Numbered from the stretch's first letter, positions 44,464 through 53,167 are shown. The stretch is 64,000 bases of DNA from Faecalicoccus acidiformans (GCF_014202635.1 NZ_JACHHD010000006.1:1-64000), one strand, 5' to 3'. Notes: a model not told the origin generated them from the letters alone. Numbers and translations are program-made.

Positions 44464-44520
44464 TTAATAACCGACTATTTTTAAATTTCCATTTTGACCA
44501 GATTTTGACCAGATAATATA
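44464..44520 (-). pseudogene. Remnant of an integrase C-terminus (right end)
   Basis: On the minus strand the frame reads WSKSGQNGNLKIVGY and then stop at 44464. WSKSGQ tails are common at the C-termini of tyrosine integrases in Firmicutes elements. The upstream frame is open for only about 30 codons and looks degraded. Confidence 0.4.
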
Positions 44521-44616
44521 GTAAAAATACAGGTAATTACACAAAAATGATGCAAACAATATTGAATTAAACTTCATAAAAATAGATAAAATTAAATAAA
44601 AATTGTTTTTTATTTT

Positions 44617-44638
44617 TCCTGCTACCCCTGCCAGTTAG
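44617..44638 (+). repeat. Right attachment-site repeat
   Basis: An exact 22-bp copy of 41875-41896 (the tRNA-Trp 3' end). No tRNA structure precedes it, so it is an isolated attachment-site scar. Confidence 0.85.
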
Positions 44639-44643
44639 GAAAT

Positions 44644-44690
44644 AAGCACTAAATCGGCTTGATATAAAGTTGATTTGGTGCTTTTTTATT
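44644..44690 (+). terminator. Terminator downstream of the right repeat
   Basis: AAGCACTAAATC / GATTTGGTGCTT with a 16-base loop and TTTTTT. It is probably the original terminator of tRNA-Trp, displaced by the insertion. Confidence 0.8.
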
Positions 44691-44756
44691 TCATGTTAAT
44701 GATCGATTGTTTTTTCGACTTAAAATAACTCATTATTTTTTCTTCTAGATAGAGAA

Positions 44757-44813
44757 AAGAAAAAGAGCTGAAACGCTCAATGATTCGTGAAAATCATCTG
44801 TTCATTACAGCTC
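44757..44813 (-). terminator. Terminator of the MoxR operon (minus strand)
   Basis: On the minus strand GAGCTG pairs with CAGCTC around an inner TGATT/AATCA hairpin, followed by TTTTTCTTTT. Confidence 0.65.
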
Positions 44814-45134
44814 CTACTCTTCGATCCATCCGACTGGTGTCGTATATGTATATTGGAATACTTCGAATTCTGGATCGTATTCTTCATATGTAGCTTCAAA
44901 AACGATCTTGATGGTTGTGTTTGGAATGCCCATGGTCACAAGATTGAAATGAATACTGTCCTCATTGGATTTTAAAGGAGTCAAATCTATAAGAGTTCCA
45001 TCCAACCAGTCATTTTCGATCTGAGAGATCGTATCTTTGATGGCTTCTTCTGATAGATCAGAAGAGAATGGGGAATCGATTCCCAGTTGTTCTAAACGTT
45101 TTGGCAAATCTTGAAGTCTTTTATATTGAATCAT
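44814..45134 (-). CDS. Small soluble hypothetical protein
   Basis: A 106-residue acidic protein with a helical N-terminus (KRLQDLPKRLEQLGI) and a beta-rich C-terminal half (TTIKIVFEATYEEYDPEFEVFQYTYTTP). No motif is recognised. It lies 51 bases after the transglutaminase gene on the same strand and has AGAGGAAATAAC before the ATG, so it is probably the last gene of that operon. No function can be assigned. Confidence 0.7.
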   Translation of the reverse strand: MIQYKRLQDLPKRLEQLGIDSPFSSDLSEEAIKDTISQIENDWLDGTLIDLTPLKSNEDSIHFNLVTMGIPNTTIKIVFEATYEEYDPEFEVFQYTYTTPVGWIEE

Positions 45135-45185
45135 GTTATTTCCTCTTTTCGTCCTCTCTAAGATAATCTTTTTTGAGGCAATCTG

Positions 45186-47291
45186 TCAAATGATAAGACA
45201 TCGAATATATCGATAAAAGAGAAGTTTAGGTTTAGGTAATTTCTTTTCTATCACTTTTTTATATAAGTTATGAAACCGAGGAAGTTCATTTTTCGAAATC
45301 GAGTGCGAAGAATAATAAACTTGATGAGCCAGATCTTGCAGCTTTTGGATCGTTTCGAGCTGGAGCTCTGGTAAGGCTGAATGCACTTGATGCACGAAGT
45401 CTTTTTGCGTAAAGCTGGTTTCTTCCAATCCTGGGACGATCTTTAACATATCCAAGATGGAGGCAATATAATTTTTTGCCTTCCAATGCCGCATTGCTTT
45501 TAGATGATGCCGATAACGAATCGCAAACACAATGATCAAGCCCAGGCATAGAATGATCAACGTTATCATGAACAAAGGTTTCATCTTGTTCCAGTTTCTT
45601 GAACCTGCAAATTGATTTTGATTCAATAGGGAGAAATTGGAAGTATCCTTTTTGATCAAATCTTGGAGTTCTTCTTGATCCAGTCCTGGATATGTCGCAT
45701 GGATCTGTCCGTTAGAATCTGGAGTCATTTCGACTGGGGTCCAGCCGACGCCTTCAAAATATAGTTCGACCCAGGCATGTGCATGATCTTCTGGGATCGA
45801 GGCGATATAATGGCCATGATCTTCTTGGAAATCATCAGGGTAGACGACATATCCGCTTACATAGCGTGCCGGGATGTCATACATTTGATACAACAATGCG
45901 GCTACCGATGCATAGTGGATACAATATCCTTTTTGTTGGTCAAAAAGAAATGCTTCTACGACATCCTGGCTTTGTGACATATAGCCAGGGGTCCGTGTAT
46001 ATGTTGTATATTCTTGGAGCAGACGTACGATCATGGCGGTAACGGCATTGCGATCGGTCTTGGGATTCTCTTTGACCAGTTGTTCTAATTTTGGAAGATT
46101 TTCCGTTTCGACATCTGTATACGCAAACTGGATCGATTCTTCGTATGCTTCATTAAAAAAACGCTGATCTTGCGAATATTTATCCTCGGCAATCCGATCT
46201 TTTTGATTCAGATCCAGATAACTGGTCGCATAAAGAGTCTTCTCTTTGATAAAAGAACCTAAGGAATAATAAGGCAAAAGATTCTCATAATCGATCAGAT
46301 CCGATTGAATCATGATTTGCTGCGGCTGACAGTCGGTTTCTTCTGCCAAGGTCATTTGTAAAGAGGTGAGTCTATTCTTGATTTGATACGGGGATATATA
46401 CCCAGAATAGGCGCTTTGGATCAGAGATTCCAGCCGGTTTTCCGTATCTTGTTCCCATTGACCATCCTGATAAGTTGAGCCGGTAAAGCTCTTAAAATAA
46501 AGAGGGCTCTCAATGGGCTCATCGCTTTCGACAGTAAACAACAGAGCATCGTCCGGATAGTTGTTTCCTCTCCAAATCACACCGGAATTCGCATGGTGAG
46601 AATCAATTTCTCCTTTTTGAAAAACGTCATTGATCGTTTCTTCAAAACGCGTGGCCATTTGCGTGGCCGGTGTTTCGATCACAAAAGTGAGCATCCATCC
46701 TAAGACACAACCCATTCCGATTAACCCAAGAGGAAGGATCCAATTCTGGGATTGGGTTTGAATAAGTGGTTTGTACCAGACGAAAACCAGAAATCCAAAT
46801 AATAAAGGGACCCAGTATCCTGAAAAAGAATATCCAGATAGGGCAAAGACACTTAAAAAGAGAAGGATACCTAGCGTAAAGATCCAAGGTTTTGGCCATA
46901 GAACCAGAAAAGTAAATAACCATATCATCAAAAAAATGACGATGAGGCTAAGAAAGGTATTGATCTCTATAGGCATTTTTGTCGCATAAAGAATCAGATC
47001 CATCTCTTCAATCAATTTGTCCCAAAGAAAAATGGAACTCAACAGGATCAGAAAATGACCAATGGCCAAGATCCATATAGATCGATCGGGAAACAAGAAA
47101 TTGAGTGCTAAATAGATGGTTCCGATACCAAAGAAGCCTAAATAAAGAATAAAGGGCACTTCGATCAATGTGATCGAGGCGATGCATGTGCAAAGAAAAA
47201 GAATCGCACCATAAAACAACACACTATCCAAAAGGGTTAGTTTGTGCTGTGATGGGGTGCGATTTTTCTCGATCAGTTTGGAAGGGCGCAT
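45186..47291 (-). CDS. Membrane transglutaminase-like protein
   Basis: The 701-residue protein has six hydrophobic segments in the first about 200 residues, a large extracytoplasmic part and one more helix near 560-580, followed by a cytoplasmic DUF4129-like tail. The transglutaminase core has the cysteine in QQKGYCIHYASVAALLYQ, the histidine in DHAHAWVELYFEGVGW and the aspartate in EMTPDSNG. With MoxR and DUF58 genes directly upstream it forms a widespread three-gene operon, but the true substrate is unknown. Confidence 0.93.
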   Translation of the reverse strand: MRPSKLIEKNRTPSQHKLTLLDSVLFYGAILFLCTCIASITLIEVPFILYLGFFGIGTIYLALNFLFPDRSIWILAIGHFLILLSSIFLWDKLIEEMDLILYATKMPIEINTFLSLIVIFLMIWLFTFLVLWPKPWIFTLGILLFLSVFALSGYSFSGYWVPLLFGFLVFVWYKPLIQTQSQNWILPLGLIGMGCVLGWMLTFVIETPATQMATRFEETINDVFQKGEIDSHHANSGVIWRGNNYPDDALLFTVESDEPIESPLYFKSFTGSTYQDGQWEQDTENRLESLIQSAYSGYISPYQIKNRLTSLQMTLAEETDCQPQQIMIQSDLIDYENLLPYYSLGSFIKEKTLYATSYLDLNQKDRIAEDKYSQDQRFFNEAYEESIQFAYTDVETENLPKLEQLVKENPKTDRNAVTAMIVRLLQEYTTYTRTPGYMSQSQDVVEAFLFDQQKGYCIHYASVAALLYQMYDIPARYVSGYVVYPDDFQEDHGHYIASIPEDHAHAWVELYFEGVGWTPVEMTPDSNGQIHATYPGLDQEELQDLIKKDTSNFSLLNQNQFAGSRNWNKMKPLFMITLIILCLGLIIVFAIRYRHHLKAMRHWKAKNYIASILDMLKIVPGLEETSFTQKDFVHQVHSALPELQLETIQKLQDLAHQVYYSSHSISKNELPRFHNLYKKVIEKKLPKPKLLFYRYIRCLII

Positions 47292-47321
47292 AGGGTTCTC
47301 TTTCTGTATAAATCAACGATT

Positions 47322-48251
47322 TTATTGTGATGAGATCACTAGATCCGGTGGCTCGCCAGGTAAGGCCATAGGAGATGGTTCTTGATGGGCCAAGAGATTC
47401 GCAAAAGTATGATCTAATTCTCTTTGATGATCGATACGATAGGCGGTATCATTCTGATCTTGGTTCCACCATAAGATGACTGGCTGTTTCTGAATTAAAA
47501 ATCCCAGAAGGATCGAATAGACTTTTTGATAGAAACGAGCATCTTCGAGTTCATCTTGCGGCGTAAAACAAGCTTGGATCAAAGGTGTCTTGGCTTGTTC
47601 TTTTTCATAGTCTTTGACCCATATCGTGTCGGTGCGGGAACTCAGTTTCCAGTGAATATGATGAAGCGGATCTTGTTCCTGATATTCGCGAATATTTTTG
47701 ATCTCAAAAGAAGGTTCGCCCACTTGGCCGATCCGCGTTTCAATTTTTAAATCTTGTGATCCTTGTGAGGCTTGTTTCATTTCTAAAAAGATTGGGACCG
47801 GATCTGGCAGGATCACGATCGGGATTGTCGTGTTTTCCTTCGTGCTTTTACGATGAAATAAGCCTAACCAGTCATAGATCCAGATCTTATGAAGGTTCAG
47901 TTCAAAGAAACCGCAGTCTTTTGCGGTAAAAAGCAGAGAATCTTGTAGATTAAATCGTAAAGATGTTGAACTGTACGGATTTTTCAGTGTACAGAACAAA
48001 CGGATCTTTCCGGGTTGCAGACTCCCTTTTTTAACATAAAAAGGGTTGGAAACGCATTCGTTTTTATGAACAACGACCATCGATTCTTTTATCGAAAGAT
48101 GGGTTCGTTTTTGGAAAGTCCAAGTCGAAAGCCATAAGAAGAGGGCGATGATCAATTCGGCACAAAAAAACCACAGGCCCCAAAGACTTTGAAAGAGGGC
48201 ACAGATATAGAAAAATAGGATATGGATTACAAGCAGGAATAGTTTAATCAT
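47322..48251 (-). CDS. DUF58-domain protein
   Basis: The 309-residue protein has two N-terminal membrane helices (about residues 3-42) and a DUF58 domain whose signature EQDPLHHIHWKLSSR and VKDYEKEQ lies about residues 190-220. DUF58 proteins contain a von Willebrand-like fold and work with MoxR ATPases. The start overlaps the MoxR stop by 8 bases, and the transglutaminase gene follows 30 bases later. The role is inferred from this conserved arrangement. Confidence 0.93.
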   Translation of the reverse strand: MIKLFLLVIHILFFYICALFQSLWGLWFFCAELIIALFLWLSTWTFQKRTHLSIKESMVVVHKNECVSNPFYVKKGSLQPGKIRLFCTLKNPYSSTSLRFNLQDSLLFTAKDCGFFELNLHKIWIYDWLGLFHRKSTKENTTIPIVILPDPVPIFLEMKQASQGSQDLKIETRIGQVGEPSFEIKNIREYQEQDPLHHIHWKLSSRTDTIWVKDYEKEQAKTPLIQACFTPQDELEDARFYQKVYSILLGFLIQKQPVILWWNQDQNDTAYRIDHQRELDHTFANLLAHQEPSPMALPGEPPDLVISSQ

Positions 48252-49182
48252 GATCTTTAACCTTGATCGTTTCTAAAAGTTCTTGAATGATATTTTCTTT
48301 GGTGCGTTTCTGGGTATACGCTTTAGCGCTGAGAACAAGCCGGTGAGAGAGAATATAAGGGACTTGGTTTTGTACATCTTGAGGAATGACATAGTCTCGT
48401 CCTTGAATCCATGCCGAGGCTTTTGAGCATTTGACTAATGCCATAGTGGCACGAGGACTGGCGCCCATTTGAATTGTGTCGAGTTCTCTTGTTTTACGCA
48501 CCAAATGCACAATATATTCATAAATGGATGAATCCATATAAATGGATTGAATCTCATCATGGGCTGCTTTGATCATCCAAGGATCGATGGAAACGGGCAT
48601 TTTCTCTATCTTTGGTTTGGAGTCTAGTTCATGTGCGAGTTTCAGCTCATCCTGATAAGTTGGATATCCTAAAGAACACTCTACTAAAAAACGGTCCAGT
48701 TGCGCTTCAGGCAACGCTTGCGTGCCGATTGCTTGATCTGGATTTTGGGTTGCGATAACAAAGAAAGGGTTTGGGACAGATCTGGTGATGCCATCGACTG
48801 TCACTTTACCTTCTTCCATAACTTCTAATAAAGCAGATTGGGTTTTTGGCGAAGTTCGATTGATTTCATCCACAAGAAGAACATTGCAAAAGACAACACC
48901 GGGATGATACAAGAATTTTTTGGATTCACGATCTAAAACAGAGAAACCAGTTAAATCGGTAGGCATGACATCCGGGGTAAATTGAATTCTTTTGAAATCT
49001 AAGCCCAATCCTTTAGCAAAAGCCAAAGACAATGTAGTTTTACCAACTCCGGGAAAATCTTTGAGCAGAACGTGACCTTGGCATAAAAAGGCAAGTAAGA
49101 TCTCACGGATCACTTCGTTTTTGCCAAAGATAATTTTTTGCAAGTTTGATAAAAAGGGTGAGAAATAATTTCTGGTGTTCAT
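48244..49182 (-). CDS. MoxR-family AAA+ ATPase
   Basis: The 312-residue ATPase has Walker A in KDFPGVGKTTLSLAFAK (about residues 37-53), Walker B in LLVDEINRTSPKTQSALLEVM, and sensor 1 in FFVIATQNP. MoxR proteins act as chaperones for vWA/DUF58-type partners. GGAGAAAGG lies before ATG 49182. It leads the MoxR-DUF58-transglutaminase operon. Confidence 0.95.
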   Translation of the reverse strand: MNTRNYFSPFLSNLQKIIFGKNEVIREILLAFLCQGHVLLKDFPGVGKTTLSLAFAKGLGLDFKRIQFTPDVMPTDLTGFSVLDRESKKFLYHPGVVFCNVLLVDEINRTSPKTQSALLEVMEEGKVTVDGITRSVPNPFFVIATQNPDQAIGTQALPEAQLDRFLVECSLGYPTYQDELKLAHELDSKPKIEKMPVSIDPWMIKAAHDEIQSIYMDSSIYEYIVHLVRKTRELDTIQMGASPRATMALVKCSKASAWIQGRDYVIPQDVQNQVPYILSHRLVLSAKAYTQKRTKENIIQELLETIKVKDHD

Positions 49183-49340
49183 AGACCTTTCTCCATTCTA
49201 ATTTTATTCTATCATGGATTATTTGATTATGATTTCTAAAACACGGTTTAGAGGTATTATCGGGCATCAAAAGCTTTTTTTCATGATGCGAAAAACGGGA
49301 ACAAAGAGAAGAAAATATTCACAAAACTTAGCGGTTGACA

Positions 49341-49518
49341 ATGCTGGATATGGATCCTGATAATACACTCAAAATCTTGGAAGATTATTAAGAGAAATAT
49401 CCAGATTACGTCTACAGATGAATATACAGGTATAATTGCGATTCTGCAGAAAACTATGAGTGTTGGCATTACATACGAAAAGATTCATATTCGCTCTAGT
49501 TTTTTTATGGTAGAATGA
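49341..49518 (+). pseudogene. Degraded gene fragment
   Basis: The 355-base gap 49183-49537 holds a broken reading frame. From ATG 49341 one frame gives DNTLKILEDY, a stop, then EKYPDYV; after a frameshift near 49411, STDEYTGIIAILQKTMSVG and ITYEKIHIRSS continue to a stop at 49518. The composition looks protein-coding, but I cannot name the family. The rest of the gap holds the divergent promoters, including TAGAAT near 49512. Confidence 0.35.
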
Positions 49519-49537
49519 GCTCAGGAGGAAACATATT

Positions 49538-50239
49538 ATGAAATATCAGGTTATTGGCGACAGCGATTGCCCTCTCGTTCAGATTGCATTGGGAAATCAA
49601 GAGACAGTTAAAGTGGAAAGAGGATCCATGGTCTATATTTCGAATGTTAGTTTGGAAGGGAAGATGAATAGTTCCAAAAAGGGAATTGGAGGTGTACTAG
49701 GAGCAATTGGCCGCAGTATGACCAGTGGGGAAAGCATGTTTATTACTATGGCTACAGGTACTTCAGATCAAGGTGTAATTGGTATTGCACCACCAATCCC
49801 GGGGAAAATTCATGAGTTGAAAGTAGGGGGACCTACTCAATACCGTTTGAATACGGGTGCTTTTTTGGCATGTGATCAAAGTGTGGAATATCTGATGAAA
49901 AAACAAGATTTGGGTAAGGCAATATTTGCCGGCACTGGCGGTCTCTTTGTGATGGAAACTCAGGGAGAAGGCGATGTTCTGGTTTCTTCGTTTGGTGATA
50001 TTCTAGCTTTGGAAGTTCGTGAAGATCAGCCGCTGACCATAGATAATGAACATGTGGTGGCTTGGGATGCATCTTTACAATATGATATCCGTGTCGCATC
50101 CGGAACGTTTGGTTTTACGACCGGTGAGGGTTTTGTCAATGAATTCCATGGGAATGGAACCGTATTGATTCAAACGCGAAATGTACATAATTTTGCGGAT
50201 GCGATTCGTCCATTTCTGCCAACTTCTTCAAGCAACTAA
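49538..50239 (+). CDS. AIM24/TIGR00266-family protein
   Basis: The 233-residue soluble protein is an all-beta AIM24-type protein: MKYQVIGDSDCPLVQIAL at the start, VKVERGSMVYIS, the glycine-rich insertion, AIFAGTGGLFVMETQGEGDVL and WDASLQYDIR. Bacterial members are widespread, but their function is not established. AGGAGGAAA precedes the ATG. It is convergent with a truncated permease gene across a shared terminator. Confidence 0.92.
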   Translation: MKYQVIGDSDCPLVQIALGNQETVKVERGSMVYISNVSLEGKMNSSKKGIGGVLGAIGRSMTSGESMFITMATGTSDQGVIGIAPPIPGKIHELKVGGPTQYRLNTGAFLACDQSVEYLMKKQDLGKAIFAGTGGLFVMETQGEGDVLVSSFGDILALEVREDQPLTIDNEHVVAWDASLQYDIRVASGTFGFTTGEGFVNEFHGNGTVLIQTRNVHNFADAIRPFLPTSSSN

Positions 50240-50245
50240 ATAAAG

Positions 50246-50280
50246 GCTGAACCTCAAAGAATTCGAGGTTCAGCTTTTTT
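50246..50280. terminator. Bidirectional terminator
   Basis: GCTGAACCTC / GAGGTTCAGC, a 10-bp stem with 9-base loop and TTTTTT; it serves both convergent genes. Confidence 0.9.
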
Positions 50281-50285
50281 AATGA

Positions 50286-51070
50286 TTATACACGATGTTT
50301 ATGTGCTTTTTTTAGAATCATTAATGCAAATAACAAGGTTATACCTATCCAGAATCCGAGTATCAAAGTGTTGAGCCAGACACCTGGGGCAACCATCGGG
50401 TCGCGTACATGTGTGCCAGGAGTGATCATGAATTCGGGATTGTAGAATACAAAAGGACAAAACGGTATCATCCAGTTTGGAAGAATCTCCTGCAGGGCAA
50501 CAGGACCAATCAAAATGGCAAACATGAATATAATCGTCAAGTTTTTTGTAAAATATGAGAATAAACTTGTGAACGCAGCTACAAAGAATGCACCTGTTAG
50601 CCATGCTTTGATACAAGCCCAAAAATATTCCAAGTATGTGATGTAGTAAAAATCATCTTGATAACACCATAGAAAGGAAGCGCGACATGACCATCCTCTG
50701 GGAACCATAAAAATACAGGCAATCACCAAGTATAAAAGGATGATCCCCACAGTAAAGCTCAAGCATAAACACAGATTCGCTAGAATTTTTGCGACAGTAA
50801 TTCGGGTGCTCCCGGTTTTGGTACAAGTGATGATCGAATCCATCTTTGTTGTTTTTTCTTGCGAGAAAGTATTCGCACAAAGTATGGAAAGAACGATCAA
50901 AGTGAATATCAATGACGTTTGTACGACAACCCGAAGAACACTCATAGAAACATTGCTGGTATAGGTGTTATCTAAAGAAGTATAAGTGTTGTCGATGTAT
51001 TTTTCGATATTGGTTTTTTTGGCATGGGGATCCAGATGTAAGATGGGGTCTTCATCATCGTGAAGCGCTC
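50286..51070 (-). pseudogene. ABC-2-type permease lacking its N-terminus
   Basis: The frame encodes about 260 residues: an extracytoplasmic stretch (DPHAKKTNIEKYIDNTYTS) and then six hydrophobic segments ending at KKAHKHRV. It resembles the C-terminal part of an ABC-2 permease, but no start codon or ribosome site precedes the frame, which is blocked by a stop just beyond 51067. The first in-frame ATG (50945) would give only 219 residues. The N-terminal membrane helix is missing, and no ATPase partner is nearby. I read it as truncated by a deletion whose endpoint is close to 51060. Confidence 0.65.
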
Positions 51071-51295
51071 GTGTTCATGGTGGCGGGATTGATCGTTTGC
51101 TGTGTGAGCATTGTGGGGGCACCATTTGTGATGTCATCCAGTTTTATGACAGGCTTGTTACAATTGGGCATTGGATTTCTCGCTGCTGGTTTTTCAATAT
51201 TGGCAGGACTCTTTATGGTCATGGTATCGCGTTTCTTTGTACGGATGACCGGTGGTTTTAGTTGCTGGCTAAAAAACATCTGTTTTGTCGAATGA
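51056..51295 (+). pseudogene. C-terminal fragment of a DUF1700-like membrane protein
   Basis: The frame gives two hydrophobic segments (VAGLIVCCVSIVGAPFVM and LGIGFLAAGFSILAGLFMVM), then RFFVRMTGGFSCWL. This pattern fits the C-terminus of DUF1700/HAAS-type proteins that pair with PadR regulators. There is no ribosome site or N-terminal helical domain, and the frame begins at the same point where the opposite-strand permease breaks. The next gene follows at 51309, as in the usual order. Confidence 0.5.
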
Positions 51296-51308
51296 AGGAG
51301 GTCCATTT

Positions 51309-51512
51309 ATGGAAAAGCTAAAACTTTTATTGGTAAGTGCTGTTGGCTGTATCGTTTTAGGTTTAGCTTGTAGCGCTTATGCATATTTTTCAGGACAAGA
51401 TCTGCAATACGAGAGTGGGCAATGGTACCAAAGTGTGCATTTAGATGAATCAAAGAATCTAAATGTGAGTATTCAATGGAATGATATATCGATTGTTTTA
51501 TTAAGGAAGTAA
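51309..51512 (+). CDS. Short membrane-anchored protein, probable DUF4097 remnant
   Basis: A 67-residue product with one hydrophobic segment (LLLVSAVGCIVLGLACSAYA) followed by SVHLDESKNLNVSIQWNDISI, which looks like the beginning of a DUF4097 beta-repeat protein of about 300 residues, and then an early stop. GAAGGAGG lies upstream. It follows the DUF1700-like fragment and is probably a broken gene, though a short functional product cannot be excluded. Confidence 0.5.
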   Translation: MEKLKLLLVSAVGCIVLGLACSAYAYFSGQDLQYESGQWYQSVHLDESKNLNVSIQWNDISIVLLRK

Positions 51513-51520
51513 ATTTATAC

Positions 51521-51549
51521 TTGCACTCTTTGTGTTTTTTCTTTACAAT
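51521..51549 (+). promoter_or_regulatory. Promoter of the glycine riboswitch transcript
   Basis: TTGCAC (51521-51526), a 17-base spacer and TACAAT (51544-51549). Confidence 0.7.
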
Positions 51550-51561
51550 GCATGGGTAGAG

Positions 51562-51755
51562 TTCGGATGACGAATGCTAGAGAGAGTCTTTGGACCACCG
51601 AAGAATTTATTATTTCAGGTAAAAGGATAGTATTCTGACGAGCCTCTGGAGAGTTCCTTAAATGGACGCCGAAGGAGCAAGCCCTTAGGGGTGAAACTCT
51701 CAGGCAAAAGGACAGGGGATTAGATAGTTTTTATATTTTCTAATTCCTCTTTTTC
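51562..51755 (+). promoter_or_regulatory. Tandem glycine riboswitch
   Basis: Two consecutive aptamers are visible. The first contains AGAGAGTCTTTGGACCACCG and CAGGTAAAAGGATAG; the second has GGAGAGTTC, CGCCGAAGGAGCAAG and CTCTCAGGCAAAAGGACAG, the conserved core. A GGGGATTAG / CTAATTCCTC hairpin with a T run (to about 51755) can act as the terminator of the expression platform. It precedes an AGCS-family glycine/alanine symporter gene, the usual target. Confidence 0.93.
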
Positions 51756-51775
51756 TGATAAAGGAGGATTTTTTT

Positions 51776-53167
51776 ATGGACACTCTTTCCAATGTTTTAA
51801 GTCAGATCAATGATCTTGTCTGGGGATTGCCTTTGATTTGCTTGCTGCTGGGAACTGGTTTGTATTTTACTTTGCGTTTAGGTCTTTTACAATTTCGCCG
51901 GCTTCCGTTAGCGTTTAAACTGATGTTTAAAAAAGAGGATCATAAAGAAGGGGATGTTTCTAGTTTTCAGGCTCTTTGCACTGCCTTATCCAGCACGATC
52001 GGAACAGGGAATATCGTCGGGGTGGCAACGGCGATAATTGCCGGAGGGCCAGGTGCACTATTCTGGATGTGGATTTCTGCGTTTTTAGGAATGGCTACAA
52101 AATATTCTGAAGGACTTTTGGCTATTGTATATCGTCAACGTGATGAAAAAAGACAGATGTCTGGGGGTCCTATGTATTATTTAGAGAAAGGTTTAAAGAA
52201 TAAAACCCTAGGGAAAATATTGGCGCGTTTATTTGCGGTCTTTGGTGTAGGTGTAGCTTTATTGGGGATCGGGACTTTTACTCAGGTTCGGTCGATTTCT
52301 GATGCAGCTCAGATGACTCTGAATATTCCGCCTGTTATAACAGGAATCTTTCTTGTAATTACTGTTGGTTTTATTACGATTGGAGGAATCAAACGGATTG
52401 CTTCAGTTTCAGAAGTCATAGTTCCATTTATGAGTGTTGCTTATATCGCGAGTGTCGCATTGATCATGATCACACATTATCAGGAGATTCCGGGAACGTT
52501 GGCACTCGTGCTTCAATCCGCATTTACTCCTTCGGCAGCTTTTGGCGGAAGTGTCGGAATTACGATGCAGATGGCTATGCGAAGTGGTATCAGTCGAGGG
52601 ATTTTCAGTAATGAGTCTGGGCTGGGAAGCGCACCGATTGCTGCCGCAGCTGCTAAAACAGATTCTTGCGTAGAACAAGGCTTAGTTTCTATGACGGGAA
52701 CTTTTATTGATACGATTTGTGTCTGTACAATGACAGGAATGGCCATTATTATTACACAGTCTTATTTACTTGGCGTAGAAGGATCGGCTATGACGACGAT
52801 TGCCTTTCAAAATGGATTTCCTATTGGTGAGATTGGCGTTTATGTTGTGAATATTGGTTTATTGTTCTTTGCGTTCACAACTATCATCGGCTGGAACTAT
52901 TATGGTGAAAAATGTATTCAGTATCTGTTGGGAGAAAAGGCAATTCTTCCTTATAAAATCCTTTTCATAGTTTTAATTGGGGTAGGACCTTTCATGTCCT
53001 TAGACTTTGTCTTCACTTTAGCGGATATCGTCAATGGATGTATGGCATTTCCGAACTTAATCGGTCTTGTTGCATTGCGTAAGGTTGTTTATCAAGAAAC
53101 AAAAGCTTATTTTATGAATTATCGTTGTTTGAAAGATGCTCAAAAACTGGAAGTTCGATCAGTTTGA
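51776..53167 (+). CDS. Sodium:alanine/glycine symporter (AGCS family)
   Basis: The 463-residue membrane protein has about eleven hydrophobic segments and the AGCS hallmarks GTGNIVGVATAIIAGGPGAL (residues 75-94), then MSGGPMYYLEKGL and FSNESGLGSAPIAAAAAKT. It would take up glycine or alanine with sodium. The glycine riboswitch directly upstream supports glycine as a substrate. AAGGAGG precedes the ATG. Confidence 0.95.
   Translation: MDTLSNVLSQINDLVWGLPLICLLLGTGLYFTLRLGLLQFRRLPLAFKLMFKKEDHKEGDVSSFQALCTALSSTIGTGNIVGVATAIIAGGPGALFWMWISAFLGMATKYSEGLLAIVYRQRDEKRQMSGGPMYYLEKGLKNKTLGKILARLFAVFGVGVALLGIGTFTQVRSISDAAQMTLNIPPVITGIFLVITVGFITIGGIKRIASVSEVIVPFMSVAYIASVALIMITHYQEIPGTLALVLQSAFTPSAAFGGSVGITMQMAMRSGISRGIFSNESGLGSAPIAAAAAKTDSCVEQGLVSMTGTFIDTICVCTMTGMAIIITQSYLLGVEGSAMTTIAFQNGFPIGEIGVYVVNIGLLFFAFTTIIGWNYYGEKCIQYLLGEKAILPYKILFIVLIGVGPFMSLDFVFTLADIVNGCMAFPNLIGLVALRKVVYQETKAYFMNYRCLKDAQKLEVRSV

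Larger units (their letters stand above)
41875..44638. mobile_element. Probable decayed integrative island at tRNA-Trp
   Basis: The 22-bp direct repeat of the tRNA-Trp 3' end brackets 2.7 kb. This is the signature of site-specific integration by a tyrosine recombinase, which restores the tRNA at one end. Each end also carries tandem TGACCAGATTT motifs that read SGQ on the minus strand, like the C-terminal tails of integrases. No intact integrase remains. The only full gene is a large surface protein. The second repeat is followed by a good terminator that probably was the original tRNA terminator. Confidence 0.75.

Noticed and set aside
44617-44638. Second tRNA-Trp gene or tRNA pseudogene at the right repeat
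   Set aside because: Only the 3' terminal part of the tRNA is present, with no D arm or anticodon arm upstream, so it is an attachment-site scar.
45777-46042. Plus-strand open frames inside the transglutaminase gene
   Set aside because: They lie wholly within a well-supported gene in the other direction and have no recognisable product.
49281-49469. Minus-strand 62-codon open frame between the MoxR operon and the AIM24 gene
   Set aside because: It has no ribosome site, and its translation is hydrophobic by chance; the plus strand of the same stretch carries a better, broken coding signal.
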